Positions 37,120 through 51,338 of a stretch of DNA of 64,000 bases are shown piece after piece. Position 1 is the stretch's first letter; every line of letters begins with the position of its first letter. Source of the DNA: Oasisia sp. SBJ-2009 (taxonomy: Eukaryota; Annelida; Polychaeta; Sabellida; Siboglinidae); NCBI GenBank assembly GCA_964017155.1, contig OZ024861.1:62001-126000 (forward strand), given 5' to 3'. Under the pieces are notes generated by a model. It did no database searches. It was not told the origin of the DNA and saw only the letters and a list, made by a program, of their open reading frames with translations. The position numbers and the translations under genes were made by a program.

Positions 37120-39889
37120 ATGTCTGTTTACATTCTTTTCAACATAATTCCGTGCCGACCGCTGGGTAAACGGCGGGAGTAATAATGATCCACTAACTAG
37201 ATGAGGTGTCAAGGCATTTGGCGACCTTAACAGGGTGATAGTTGCACAAATAGAGCAAAACGACAAAGTCCGACCCGTCTACGGGGGATCAGTTTTGAGA
37301 ATCGAAAGAAACGGCCAAGTTCGACGCGCCGGTCGGTCTTCTCGGGCGTATTCCACGCACGGAGTGTAACTATGACTCTCTCGACGAAACCAACTGACCG
37401 TGCGCGTCGTCTTGCCATGTTTTGGAAACAAATCGAGGAAAACGACAAAGTCCGATCCGTCTACGGGGGATCAGTAGTGGAAGCGTAAATGTCTGTTTAC
37501 ATTCTTTTCAACAGAATTCCTTGGCGACCGCTGGGTAAACGGCGGGAGTAATAATGAACCACTAACTAGATGAGGTGACGAGGCATTTGGCGACCTTAAC
37601 AGGGTGATAGTTGCACAAATCGAGGAAAACGACAAAGTTCGATCCGTCTACGGGGGATCAGTTTTGAGAATCGAGAGAAACGGCCAAGTTCGACGCGCCG
37701 GTCGGTCTTCTCGGGCGTGTGCCACGCAAGGGGTGTAACTACGACTCTCTCGACGAAACCAACTGACCGTGCGCGTCGTCTTTCCAACTTTTGGAAACAA
37801 ATCGAGCAAAACGACAAAGTCCGATCCGTCTACGGGGGATCATTTGGGGAAGCGTAAATGTCTGTTTACATTCTTTTCAACAGAATTCCTTGGCGACCGC
37901 TGGGTAAACGGCGGGAGTAATAATGAACCACTAACTAGATGAGGTGACGAGGCATTTGGCGACCTTAACAGGGTGATAGTTGCACAAATCGAGGAAAACG
38001 ACAAAGTCCGATCAGTCTACGGGGGATCAGTTTTGAGAATCGAGAGAAACGGCCAAGTTCGACGCGCCGGTCGGTCTTCTCGGGCGTATTCCACGCACGG
38101 AGTGTAACTATGACTCTCTCGACGAAACCAACTGACCGTGCGCGTCGTCTTGCCAAGTTTTGGAAACAAATCGAGCAAAACGACAAAGTCCGATCCGTCT
38201 ACGGGGGATCAGTTTTGAGAATCGAGAGAAACGGCCAAGTTCGACGCGCCGGTCGGTCTTCTCGGGCGTATTCCACGCACGGAGTGTAACTATGACTCTC
38301 TCGACGAAACCAACTGACCGTGCGCGTCGTCTTGCCAAGTTTTGGAAACAAATCGAGGAAAACGACAAAGTCCGATCCGTCTACGGGGGATCAGTAGTGG
38401 AAGCGTGAATGTATGTTTACATTCTTTTCAACAGAATTCCGTGGCGACCGCTGGGTAAACGGCGGGAGTAATAATGAACCACTAACTAGATGAGGTGACG
38501 AGGCATTTGGCGACCTTAACAGGGTGATAGTTGCACAAATCGGGGAAAACGACAAAGTCCGATCCGTCTACGGGGGATCATTTGAGGAAGCGTAAATGTC
38601 TGTTTACATTCTTTTCAACATAATTCCGTGCCGACCGCTGGGTAAACGGCGGGAGTAATAATGATCCACTAACTAGATGAGGTGTCAAGGCATTTGGCGA
38701 CCTTAACAGGGTGATAGTTGCACAAATAGAGCAAAACGACAAAGTCCGATCCGTCTACGGGGGATCAGTTTTGAGAATCGAAAGAAACGGCCAAGTTCGA
38801 CGCGCCGGTCGGTCTTCTCGGGCGTATTCCACGCACGGAGTGTAACTATGACTCTCTCGACGAAACCAACTGACCGTGCGCGTCGTCTTGCCATGTTTTG
38901 GAAACAAATCGAGGAAAACGACAAAGTCCGATCCGTCTACGGGGGATCAGTAGTGGAAGCGTAAATGTCTGTTTACATTCTTTTCAACAGAATTCCTTGG
39001 CGACCGCTGGGTAAACGGCGGGAGTAATAATGAACCACTAACTAGATGAGGTGACGAGGCATTTGGCGACCTTAACAGGGTGATAGTTGCACAAATCGAG
39101 GAAAACGACAAAGTTCGATCCGTCTACGGGGGATCAGTTTTGAGAATCGAGAGAAACGGCCAAGTTCGACGCGCCGGTCGGTCTTCTCGGGCGTATTCCA
39201 CGCACGGAGTGTAACTATGACACTCTCGACGAAACCAACTGACCGTGCGCGTCGTCTTGCCAAGTTTTGGAAACAAATCGAGGAAAACGACAAAGTCCGA
39301 TCCGTCTACGGGGGATCAGTAGTGGAAGCGTAAATGTCTGTTTACATTCTTTTCAACAGAATTCCTTGGAGACCGCTGGGTAAACGGCGGGAGTAATAAT
39401 GAACCACTAACTAGATGAGAGGACGAGGCATTTGGCGACCTTAACAGGGTGATAGTTGCACAAATCGAGGAAAACGACAAAGTCCGATCCGTCTACGGGG
39501 GATCATTTGAGGAAGCGTAAATGTCTGTTTACATTCTTTTCAACATAATTCCGTGCCGACCGCTGGGTAAACGGCGGGAGTAATAATGATCCACTAACTA
39601 GATGAGGTGTCAAGGCATTTGGCGACCTTAACAGGGTGATAGTTGCACAAATAGAGCAAAACGACAAAGTCCGATCCGTCTACGGGGGATCAGTTTTGAG
39701 AATCGAAAGAAACGGCCAAGTTCGACGCGCCGGTCGGTCTTCTCGGGCGTATTCCACGCACGGAGTGTAACTATGACTCTCTCGACGAAACCAACTGACC
39801 GTGCGCGTCGTCTTGCCATGTTTTGGAAACAAATCGAGGAAAACGACAAAGTCCGATCCGTCTACGGGGGATCAGTAGTGGAAGCGTAA
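37120..39889 (+). repeat. Block 8: third 2401-bp HOR copy plus one B
   Basis: 37120-39520 is B-B-C-A-B-B-A, with starts 37120, 37489, 37858, 38409, 38596, 38965 and 39334, followed by 39521 B. It matches 31388 onward at an offset of 5732 bp, and the match continues through the B+ unit at 39890. Private changes in this copy include CGACCCGTC for CGATCCGTC near 37274 and TGACACTCTCG for TGACTCTCTCG near 39221. Confidence 0.9.
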
Positions 39890-41375
39890 ATGTCTGTTTA
39901 CATTCTTTTCAACAGAATTCCGTGGCGACCGCTCCGCTGGGTAAACGGCGGGAGTAATAATGAACCACTAACTAGATGAGGTGACGAGGCATTTGGCGAC
40001 CTTAACAGGGTGATAGTTGCACAAATCGAGGAAAACGACAAAGTCCGATCCGTCTACGGGGGATCAGTTTTGAGAATCGAGAGAAACGGCCAAGTTCGAC
40101 ACGCCGGTCGGTCTTCTCGGGCGTATTCAACGCACGGAGTGTAACTATGACTCTCTCGACGAAACCAACTGACCGTGCGCGTCGTCTTGCCAAGTTTTGG
40201 AAACAAATCGAGGAAAACGACAAAGTCCGATCCGTCTACGGGGGATCATTTGAGGAAGCGTAAATGTCTGTTTACATTCTTTTCAACATAATTCCGTGCC
40301 GACCGCTGGGTAAACGGCGGGAGTAATAATGATCCACTAACTAGATGAGGTGTCAAGGCATTTGGCGACCTTAACAGGGTGATAGTTGCACAAATAGAGC
40401 AAAACGACAAAGTCCGATCCGTCTACGGGGGATCAGTTTTGAGAATCGAAAGAAACGGCCAAGTTCGACGCGCCGGTCGGTCTTCTCGGGCGTATTCCAC
40501 GCACGGAGTGTAACTATGACTCTCTCGACGAAACCAACTGACCGTGCGCGTCGTCTTGCCATGTTTTGGAAACAAATCGAGGAAAACGACAAAGTCCGAT
40601 CCGTCTACGGGGGATCAGTAGTGGAAGCGTAAATGTCTGTTTACATTCTTTTCAACAGAATTCCGTGGCGACCGCTCCGCTGGGTAAACGGCGGGAGTAA
40701 TAATGAACCACTAACTAGATGAGGTGACGAGGCATTTGGCGACCTTAACAGGGTGATAGTTGCACAAATCGAGGAAAACGACAAAGTCCGATCCGTCTAC
40801 GGGGGATCAGTTTTGAGAATCGAGAGAAACGGCCAAGTTCGACACGCCGGTCGGTCTTCTCGGGCGTATTCAACGCACGGAGTGTAACTATGACTCTCTC
40901 GACGAAACCAACTGACCGTGCGCGTCGTCTTGCCAAGTTTTGGAAACAAATCGAGGAAAACGACAAAGTCCGATCCGTCTACGGGGGATCAGTAGTGGAA
41001 ACGTAAATGTCTGTTTACATTCTTTTCAACAGAATTCCTTGGCGACCGCTGGGTAAACGGCGGGAGTAATAATGAACCACTAACTAGATGAGGTGACGAG
41101 GCATTTGGCGACCTTAACAGGGTGATAGTTGCACAAATCGAGGAAAACGACAAAGTTCGATCCGTCTACGGGGGATCAGTTTTGAGAATCGAGAGAAACG
41201 GCCAAGTTCGACGCGCCGGTCGGTCTTCTCGGGCGTGTGCCACGCAAGGGGTGTAACTACGACTCTCTCGACGAAACCAACTGACCGTGCGCGTCGTCTT
41301 TCCAACTTTTGGAAACAAATCGAGCAAAACGACAAAGTCCGATCCGTCTACGGGGGATCATTTGGGGAAGCGTAA
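39890..41375 (+). repeat. Block 9: local 743-bp duplication (B+-B, then B+-B)
   Basis: Unit starts are 39890 B+, 40264 B, 40633 B+ and 41007 B. The two B+ units share GTTCGACACGCC (normally GTTCGACGCGCC) and CGTATTCAACGC. The tail of the first B+ is CATTTGAGGAAGCG, which belongs to A units, while the second has GTAGTGGAAACG. A crossover in the 46-bp block that joined a B+ to the tail of an A just before the next B would give this arrangement. Confidence 0.9.
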
Positions 41376-44300
41376 ATGTCTGTTTACATTCTTTTCAACA
41401 GAATTCCTTGGCGACCGCTGGGTAAACGGCGGGAGTAATAATGAACCACTAACTAGATGAGGTGACGAGGCATTTGGCGACCTTAACAGGGTGATAGTTG
41501 CACAAATCGAGCAAAACGACAAAGTCCGATCAGTCTACGGGGGATCAGTTTTGAGAATCGAGAGAAACGGCCAAGTTCGACGCGCCGGTCGGTCTTCTCG
41601 GGCGTATTCCACGCACGGAGTGTAACTATGACTCTCTCGACGAAACCAACTGACCGTGCGCGTCGTCTTGCCAAGTTTTGGAAACAAATCGAGCAAAACG
41701 ACAAAGTCCGATCCGTCTACGGGGGATCAGTTTTGAGAATCGAGAGAAACGGCCAAGTTCGACGCGCCGGTCGGTCTTCTCGGGCGTATTCCACGCACGG
41801 AGTGTAACTATGACTCTCTCGACGAAACCAACTGACCGTGCGCGTCGTCTTGCCAAGTTTTGGAAACAAATCGAGGAAAACGACAAAGTCCGATCCGTCT
41901 ACGGGGGATCAGTAGTGGAAGCGTAAATGTATGTTTACATTCTTTTCAACAGAATTCCGTGGCGACCGCTGGGTAAACGGCGGGAGTAATAATGAACCAC
42001 TAACTAGATGAGGTGACGAGGCATTTGGCGACCTTAACAGGGTGATAGTTGCACAAATCGGGGAAAACGACAAAGTCCGATCCGTCTACGGGGGATCATT
42101 TGAGGAAGCGTAAATGTCTGTTTACATTCTTTTCAACATAATTCCGTGCCGACCGCTGGGTAAACGGCGGGAGTAATAATGATCCACTAACTAGATGAGG
42201 TGTCAAGGCATTTGGCGACCTTAACAGGGTGATAGTTGCACAAATAGAGCAAAACGACAAAGTCCGATCCGTCTACGGGGGATCAGTTTTGAGAATCGAA
42301 AGAAACGGCCAAGTTCGACGCGCCGGTCGGTCTTCTCGGGCGTATTCCACGCACGGAGTGTAACTATGACTCTCTCGACGAAACCAACTGACCGTGCGCG
42401 TCGTCTTGCCATGTTTTGGAAACAAATCGAGGAAAACGACAAAGTCCGATCCGTCTACGGGGGATCAGTAGTGGAAGCGTAAATGTCTGTTTACATTCTT
42501 TTCAACAGAATTCCTTGGCGACCGCTGGGTAAACGGCGGGAGTAATAATGAACCACTAACTAGATGAGGTGACGAGGCATTTGGCGACCTTAACAGGGTG
42601 ATAGTTGCACAAATCGAGGAAAACGACAAAGTCCGATCCGTCTACGGGGGATCATTTGAGGAAGCGTAAATGTCTGTTTACATTCTTTTCAACAGAATTC
42701 CGTGCCGACCGCTGGGTAAACGGCGGGAGTAATAATGATCCACTAACTAGATGAGGTGACGAGGCATTTGGCGACCTTAACAGGGTGATAGTTGCACAAA
42801 TCGAGGAAAACGACAAAGTCCGATCCGTCTACGGGGGATCAGTTTTGAGAATCGAGAGAAACGGCCAAGTTCGACGCGCCGGTCGGTCTTCTCGGGCGTG
42901 TGCCACGCAAGGGGTGTAACTACGACTCTCTCGACGAAACCAACTGACCGTGCGCGTCGTCTTGCCAACTTTTGGAAACAAATCGAGGAAAACGACAAAG
43001 TCCGATCCGTCTACGGGGGATCATTTGGGGAAACGTAAATGTCTGTTTACATTCTTTTCAACAGAATTCCGTGCCGACCGCTGGGTAAACGGCGGGAGTA
43101 ATAATGAACCACTAACTAGATGAGGTGTCAAGGCATTTGGCGACCTTAACAGGGTGGTAGTTGCACAAATAGAGCAAAACGACAAAGTCCGATCCGTCTA
43201 CGGGGGATCAGTTTTGAGAATCGAAAGAAACGGCCAAGTTCGACGCGCCGGTCGGTCTTCTCGGGCGTATTCCACGCACGGAGTGTAACTATGACTCTCT
43301 CGACGAAACCAACTGACCGTGCGCGTCGTCTTGCCAAGTTTTGGAAACAAACCGAGGAAAACGACAAAGTCCGATCCGTCTACGGGGGATCAGTAGTGGA
43401 AGCGTAAATGTCTGTTTACATTCTTTTCAACAGAATTCCGTGCCGACCGCTGGGTAAACGGCGGTAGTAATAATGAACCACTAACTAGATGAGGTGAAGA
43501 GGCATTTGGCGACCTTAACAGGGTGATAGTTGCACAAATCGAGGAAAACGACAAAGTCCGATCCGTCTACGGGGGATCAGTTTTGAGAATCGAGAGAAAC
43601 GGCCAAGTTCGACGCGCCGGTCGGTCTTCTCGGGCGTATTCCACGCACGGAGTGTAACTATGACTCTCTCGACGAAACCAACTGACCGTGCGCGTCGTCT
43701 TGCCAAGTTTTGGAAACAAATCGAGGAAAACGACAAAGTCCGATCCGTCTACGGGGGATCAGTAGTGGAAGCGTAAATGTCTGTTTACATTCTTTTCAAC
43801 AGAATTCCTTGGCGACCGCTGGGTAAACGGCGGGAGTAATAATGAACCACTAACTAGATTAGGTGACGAGGCATTTGGCGACCTTAACAGGGTGATAGTT
43901 GCACAAATCGAGGAAAACGACAAAGTTCGATCCGTCTACGGGGGATCAGTTTTGAGAATCGAGAGAAACGGCCAAGTTCGACGCGCCGGTCGGTCTTCTC
44001 GGGCGTGTGCCACGCAAGGGGTGTAACTACGACTCTCTCGACGAAACCAACTGACCGTGCGCGTCGTCTTTCCAACTTTTGGAAACAAATCGAGCAAAAC
44101 GACAAAGTCCGATCCGTCTACGGGGGATCATTTGGGGAAGCGTAAATGTCTGTTTAGATTCTTTTCAACAGAATTCCTTGGCGACCGCTGGGTAAACGGC
44201 GGGAGTAATAATGAACCACTAACTAGATGAGGTGACGAGGCATTTGGCGACCTTAACAGGGTGATAGTTGCACAAATCGAGGAAAACGACAAAGTCCGAT

Positions 44301-47300
44301 CAGTCTACGGGGGATCAGTTTTGAGAATCGAGAGAAACGGCCAAGTTCGACGCGCCGGTCGGTCTTCTCGGGCGTATTCCACGCACGGAGTGTAACTATG
44401 ACTCTCTCGACGAAACCAACTGACCGTGCGCGTCGTCTTGCCAAGTTTTGGAAACAAATCGAGCAAAACGACAAAGTCCGATCCGTCTACGGGGGATCAG
44501 TTTTGAGAATCGAGAGAAACGGCCAAGTTCGACGCGCCGGTCGGTCTTCTCGGGCGTATTCCACGCACGGAGTGTAACTATGACTCTCTCGACGAAACCA
44601 ACTGACCGTGCGCGTCGTCTTGCCAAGTTTTGGAAACAAATCGAGGAAAACGACAAAGTCCGATCCGTCTACGGGGGATCAGTAGTGGAAGCGTAAATGT
44701 ATGTTTACATTCTTTTCAACAGAATTCCGTGGCGACCGCTGGGTAAACGGCGGGAGTAATAATGAACCACTAACTAGATGAGGTGACGAGGCATTTGGCG
44801 ACCTTAACAGGGTGATAGTTGCACAAATCGGGGAAAACGACAAAGTCCGATCCGTCTACGGGGGATCATTTGAGGAAGCGTAAATGTCTGTTTACATTCT
44901 TTTCAACATAATTCCGTGCCGACCGCTGGGTAAACGGCGGGAGTAATAATGATCCACTAACTAGATGAGGTGTCAAGGCATTTGGCGACCTTAACAGGGT
45001 GATAGTTGCACAAATAGAGCAAAACGACAAAGTCCGATCCGTCTACGGGGGATCAGTTTTGAGAATCGAAAGAAACGGCCAAGTTCGACGCGCCGGTCGG
45101 TCTTCTCGGGCGTATTCCACGCACGGAGTGTAACTATGACTCTCTCGACGAAACCAACTGACCGTGCGCGTCGTCTTGCCATGTTTTGGAAACAAATCGA
45201 GGAAAACGACAAAGTCCGATCCGTCTACGGGGGATCAGTAGTGGAAGCGTAAATGTCTGTTTACATTCTTTTCAACAGAATTCCTTGGCGACCGCTGGGT
45301 AAACGGCGGGAGTAATAATGAACCACTAACTAGATGAGGTGACGAGGCATTTGGCGACCTTAACAGGGTGATAGTTGCACAAATCGAGGAAAACGACAAA
45401 GTCCGATCCGTCTACGGGGGATCATTTGAGGAAGCGTAAATGTCTGTTTACATTCTTTTCAACAGAATTCCGTGCCGACCGCTGGGTAAACGGCGGGAGT
45501 AATAATGATCCACTAACTAGATGAGGTGACGAGGCATTTGGCGACCTTAACAGGGTGATAGTTGCACAAATCGAGGAAAACGACAAAGTCCGATCCGTCT
45601 ACGGGGGATCAGTTTTGAGAATCGAGAGAAACGGCCAAGTTCGACGCGCCGGTCGGTCTTCTCGGGCGTGTGCCACGCAAGGGGTGTAACTACGACTCTC
45701 TCGACGAAACCAACTGACCGTGCGCGTCGTCTTGCCAACTTTTGGAAACAAATCGAGGAAAACGACAAAGTCCGATCCGTCTACGGGGGATCATTTGGGG
45801 AAACGTAAATGTCTGTTTACATTCTTTTCAACAGAATTCCGTGCCGACCGCTGGGTAAACGGCGGGAGTAATAATGAACCACTAACTAGATGAGGTGTCA
45901 AGGCATTTGGCGACCTTAACAGGGTGATAGTTGCACAAATCGAGGAAAACGACAAAGTCCGATCCGTCTACGGGGGATCAGTTTTGAGAATCGAGAGAAA
46001 CGGCCAAGTTCGACGCGCCGGTCGGTCTTCTCGGGCGTATTCCACGCACGGAGTGTAACTATGACTCTCTCGACGAAACCAACTGACCGTGCGCGTCGTC
46101 TTGCCAAGTTTTGGAAACAAATCGAGGAAAACGACAAAGTCCGATCCGATCAGTAGTGGAAGCGTAAGTGTCTGTTTACATTCTTTTCAACAGAATTCCG
46201 TGGCGACCGCTGGGTAAACGGCGGGAGTAATAATGAACCACTAACTAGATGAGGTGACGAGGCATTTGGCGACCTTAACAGGGTGATAGTTGCACAAATC
46301 GAGGAAAACGACAAAGTCCGATCCGTCTACGGGGGATCAGTTTTGAGAATCGAGAGAAACGGCCAAGTTCGACGCGCCGGTCGGTCTTCTCGGGCGTATT
46401 CCACGCACGGAGTGTAACTATGACTCTCTCGACGAAACCAACTGACCGTGCGCGTCGTCTTGCCAAGTTTTGGAAACAAATCGAGGAAAACGACAAAGTC
46501 CGATCCGTCTACGGGGGATCAGTAGTGGAAGCGTAAATGTCTGTTTACATTCTTTTCAACAGAATTCCTTGGAGACCGCTGGGTAAACGGCGGGAGTAAT
46601 AATGAACCACTAACTAGATGAGAGGACGAGGCATTTGGCGACCTTAACAGGGTGATAGTTGCACAAATCGAGGAAAACGACAAAGTCCGATCCGTCTACG
46701 GGGGATCATTTGGGGAAGCGTAAATGTCTGTTTACATTCTTTTCAACAGAATTCCTTGGCGACCGCTGGGTAAACGGCGGGAGTAATAATGAACCACTAA
46801 CTAGATGAGGTGACGAGGCATTTGGCGACCTTAACAGGGTGATAGTTGCACAAATCGAGGAAAACGACAAAGTCCGATCAGTCTACGGGGGATCAGTTTT
46901 GAGAATCGAGAGAAACGGCCAAGTTCGACGCGCCGGTCGGTCTTCTCGGGCGTATTCCACGCACGGAGTGTAACTATGACTCTCTCGACGAAACCAACTG
47001 ACCGTGCGCGTCGTCTTGCCAAGTTTTGGAAACAAATCGAGCAAAACGACAAAGTCCGATCCGTCTACGGGGGATCAGTTTTGAGAATCGAGAGAAACGG
47101 CCAAGTTCGACGCGCCGGTCGGTCTTCTCGGGCGTATTCCACGCACGGAGTGTAACTATGACTCTCTCGACGAAACCAACTGACCGTGCGCGTCGTCTTG
47201 CCAAGTTTTGGAAACAAATCGAGGAAAACGACAAAGTCCGATCCGTCTACGGGGGATCAGTAGCGGAAGCGTAAATGTATGTTTACATTCTTTTCAACAG

Positions 47301-48937
47301 AATTCCGTGGCGACCGCTGGGTAAACGGCGGGAGTATTAATGAACCACTAACTAGATGAGGTGACGAGGCATTTGGCGACCTTAACAGGGTGATAGTTGC
47401 ACAAATCGGGGAAAACGACAAAGTCCGATCCGTCTACGGGGGATCATTTGAGGAAGCGTAAATGTCTGTTTACATTCTTTTCAACATAATTCCGTGCCGA
47501 CCGCTGGGTAAACGGCGGGAGTAATAATGATCCACTAACTAGATGAGGTGTCAAGGCATTTGGCGACCTTAACAGGGTGATAGTTGCACAAATAGAGCAA
47601 AACGACAAAGTCCGATCCGTCTACGGGGGATCAGTTTTGAGAATCGAAAGAAACGGCCAAGTTCGACGCGCCGGTCGGTCTTCTCGGGCGTATTCCACGC
47701 ACGGAGTGTAACTATGACTCTCTCGACGAAACCAACTGACCGTGCGCGTCGTCTTGCCATGTTTTGGAAACAAATCGAGGAAAACGACAAAGTCCGATCC
47801 GTCTACGGGGGATCAGTAGTGGAAGCGTAAATGTCTGTTTACATTCTTTTCAACAGAATTCCTTGGCGACCGCTGGGTAAACGGCGGGAGTAATAATGAA
47901 CCACTAACTAGATGAGGTGACGAGGCATTTGGCGACCTTAACAGGGTGATAGTTGCACAAATCGAGGAAAACGACAAAGTTCGATCCGTCTACGGGGGAT
48001 CAGTTTTGAGAATCGAGAGAAACGGCCAAGTTCGACGCGCCGGTCGGTCTTCTCGGGCGTGTGCCACGCAAGGGGTGTAACTACGACTCTCTCGACGAAA
48101 CCAACTGACCGTGCGCGTCGTCTTTCCAACTTTTGGAAACAAATCGAGCAAAACGACAAAGTCCGATCCGTCTACGGGGGATCATTTGGGGAAGCGTAAA
48201 TGTCTGTTTACATTCTTTTCAACAGAATTCCTTGGCGACCGCTGGGTAAACGGCGGGAGTAATAATGAACCACTAACTAGATGAGGTGACGAGGCATTTG
48301 GCGACCTTAACAGGGTGATAGTTGCACAAATCGAGGAAAACGACAAAGTCCGATCAGTCTACGGGGGATCAGTTTTGAGAATCGAGAGAAACGGCCAAGT
48401 TCGACGCGCCGGTCGGTCTTCTCGGGCGTATTCCACGCACGGAGTGTAACTATGACTCTCTCGACGAAACCAACTGACCGTGCGCGTCGTCTTGCCAAGT
48501 TTTGGAAACAAATCGAGCAAAACGACAAAGTCCGATCCGTCTACGGGGGATCAGTTTTGAGAATCGAGAGAAACGGCCAAGTTCGACGCGCCGGTCGGTC
48601 TTCTCGGGCGTATTCCACGCACGGAGTGTAACTATGACTCTCTCGACGAAACCAACTGACCGTGCGCGTCGTCTTGCCAAGTTTTGGAAACAAATCGAGG
48701 AAAACGACAAAGTCCGATCCGTCTACGGGGGATCAGTAGTGGAAGCGTAAATGTATGTTTACATTCTTTTCAACAGAATTCCGTGGCGACCGCTGGGTAA
48801 ACGGCGGGAGTAATAATGAACCACTAACTAGATGAGGTGACGAGGCATTTGGCGACCTTAACAGGGTGATAGTTGCACAAATCGGGGAAAACGACAAAGT
48901 CCGATCCGTCTACGGGGGATCATTTGAGGAAGCGTAA
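41376..48937 (+). repeat. Block 10: copy of the 13-29 kb zone, with losses
   Basis: Unit starts are 41376 C, 41927 A, 42114 B, 42483 A, 42670 B, 43039 B, 43408 B, 43777 B, 44146 C, 44697 A, 44884 B, 45253 A, 45440 B, 45809 Bdel, 46168 B, 46537 A, 46724 C, 47275 A, 47462 B, 47831 B, 48200 C and 48751 A. 41376-44145 has the 2770-bp order seen at 20131. 44146-47461 matches 25302-28986 with one B removed (offset changing from 18,844 to 18,475). The C at 46724 ends GTAGCGGAAGCG, a private change. Confidence 0.9.
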
Positions 48938-51338
48938 ATGTCTGTTTACATTCTTTTCAACATAATTCCGTGCCGACCGCTGGGTAAACGGCGGGAGTAA
49001 TAATGATCCACTAACTAGATGAGGTGTCAAGGCATTTGGCGACCTTAACAGGGTGATAGTTGCACAAATAGAGCAAAACGACAAAGTCCGATCCGTCTAC
49101 GGGGGATCAGTTTTGAGAATCGAAAGAAACGGCCAAGTTCGACGCGCCGGTCGGTCTTCTCGGGCGTATTCCACGCACGGAGTGTAACTATGACTCTCTC
49201 GACGAAACCAACTGACCGTGTGCGTCGTCTTGCCATGTTTTGGAAACAAATCGAGGAAAACGACAAAGTCCGATCCGTCTACGGGGGATCAGTAGTGGAA
49301 GCGTAAATGTCTGTTTACATTCTTTTCAACAGAATTCCTTGGCGACCGCTGGGTAAACGGCGGGAGTAATAATGAACCACTAACTAGATGAGGTGACGAG
49401 GCATTTGGCGACCTTAACAGGGTGATAGTTGCACAAATCGAGGAAAACGACAAAGTTCGATCCGTCTACGGGGGATCAGTTTTGAGAATCGAGAGAAACG
49501 GCCAAGTTCGACGCGCCGGTCGGTCTTCTCGGGCGTGTGCCACGCAAGGGGTGTAACTACGACTCTCTCGACGAAACCAACTGACCGTGCGCGTCGTCTT
49601 TCCAACTTTTGGAAACAAATCGAGCAAAACGACAAAGTCCGATCCGTCTACGGGGGATCATTTGGGGAAGCGTAAATGTCTGTTTACATTCTTTTCAACA
49701 GAATTCCTTGGCGACCGCTGGGTAAACGGCGGGAGTAATAATGAACCACTAACTAGATGAGGTGACGAGGCATTTGGCGACCTTAACAGGGTGATAGTTG
49801 CACAAATCGAGGAAAACGACAAAGTCCGATCAGTCTACGGGGGATCAGTTTTGAGAATCGAGAGAAACGGCCAAGTTCGACGCGCCGGTCGGTCTTCTCG
49901 GGCGTATTCCACGCACGGAGTGTAACTATGACTCTCTCGACGAAACCAACTGACCGTGCGCGTCGTCTTGCCAAGTTTTGGAAACAAATCGAGCAAAACG
50001 ACAAAGTCCGATCCGTCTACGGGGGATCAGTTTTGAGAATCGAGAGAAACGGCCAAGTTCGACGCGCCGGTCGGTCTTCTCGGGCGTATTCCACGCACGG
50101 AGTGTAACTATGACTCTCTCGACGAAACCAACTGACCGTGCGCGTCGTCTTGCCAAGTTTTGGAAACAAATCGAGGAAAACGACAAAGTCCGATCCGTCT
50201 ACGGGGGATCAGTAGTGGAAGCGTAAATGTATGTTTACATTCTTTTCAACAGAATTCCGTGGCAACCGCTGGGTAAACGGCGGGAGTAATAATGAACCAC
50301 TAACTAGATGAGGTGACGAGGCATTTGGCGACCTTAACAGGGTGATAGTTGCACAAATCGGGGAAAACGACAAAGTCCGATCCGTCTACGGGGGATCAGT
50401 AGTGGAAGCGTAAATGTCTGTTTACATTCTTTTCAACAGAATTCCGTGCCGACCGCTGGGTAAACGGCGGGAGTAATAATGATCCACTAACTAGATGAGG
50501 TGACGAGGCATTTGGCGACCTTAACAGGGTGATAGTTGCACAAATCGAGGAAAACGACAAAGTCCGATCCGTCTACGGGGGATCAGTTTTGAGAATCGAG
50601 AGAAACGGCCAAGTTCGACGCGCCGGTCGGTCTTCTCGGGCGTGTGCCACGCAAGGGGTGTAACTACGACTCTCTCGACGAAACCAACTGACCGTGCGCG
50701 TCGTCTTGCCAACTTTTGGAAACAAATCGAGGAAAACGACAAAGTCCGATCCGTCTACGGGGGATCATTTGGGGAAACGTAAATGTCTGTTTACATTCTT
50801 TTCAACAGAATTCCGTGCCGACCGCTGGGTAAACGGCGGGAGTAATAATGAACCACTAACTAGATGAGGTGTCAAGGCATTTGGCGACCTTAACAGGGTG
50901 GTAGTTGCACAAATAGAGCAAAACGACAAAGTCCGATCCGTCTACGGGGGATCAGTTTTGAGAATCGAAAGAAACGGCCAAGTTCGACGCGCCGGTCGGT
51001 CTTCTCGGGCGTATTCCACGCACGGAGTGTAACTATGACTCTCTCGACGAAACCAACTGACCGTGCGCGTCGTCTTGCCAAGTTTTGGAAACAAACCGAG
51101 GAAAACGACAAAGTCCGATCCGTCTACGGGGGATCAGTAGTGGAAGCGTAAATGTATGTTTACATTCTTTTCAACAGAATTCCGTGGCGACCGCTGGGTA
51201 AACGGCGGGAGTAATAATGAACCACTAACTAGATGAGGTGACGAGGCATTTGGCGACCTTAACAGGGTGATAGTTGCACAAATCGGGGAAAACGACAAAG
51301 TCCGATCCGTCTACGGGGGATCATTTGAGGAAGCGTAA
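48938..51338 (+). repeat. Block 11: 2401-bp HOR copy (B-B-C-A-B-B-A)
   Basis: Unit starts are 48938 B, 49307 B, 49676 C, 50227 A, 50414 B, 50783 B and 51152 A. Its first B has GACCGTGTGCGTCG (normally GACCGTGCGCGTCG) near 49221. Its first A has GTGGCAACCGC and the tail GATCAGTAGTGG. All three marks recur 2401 bp downstream in the next block, so this copy and the start of the 7370-bp HOR are sisters. Confidence 0.92.
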
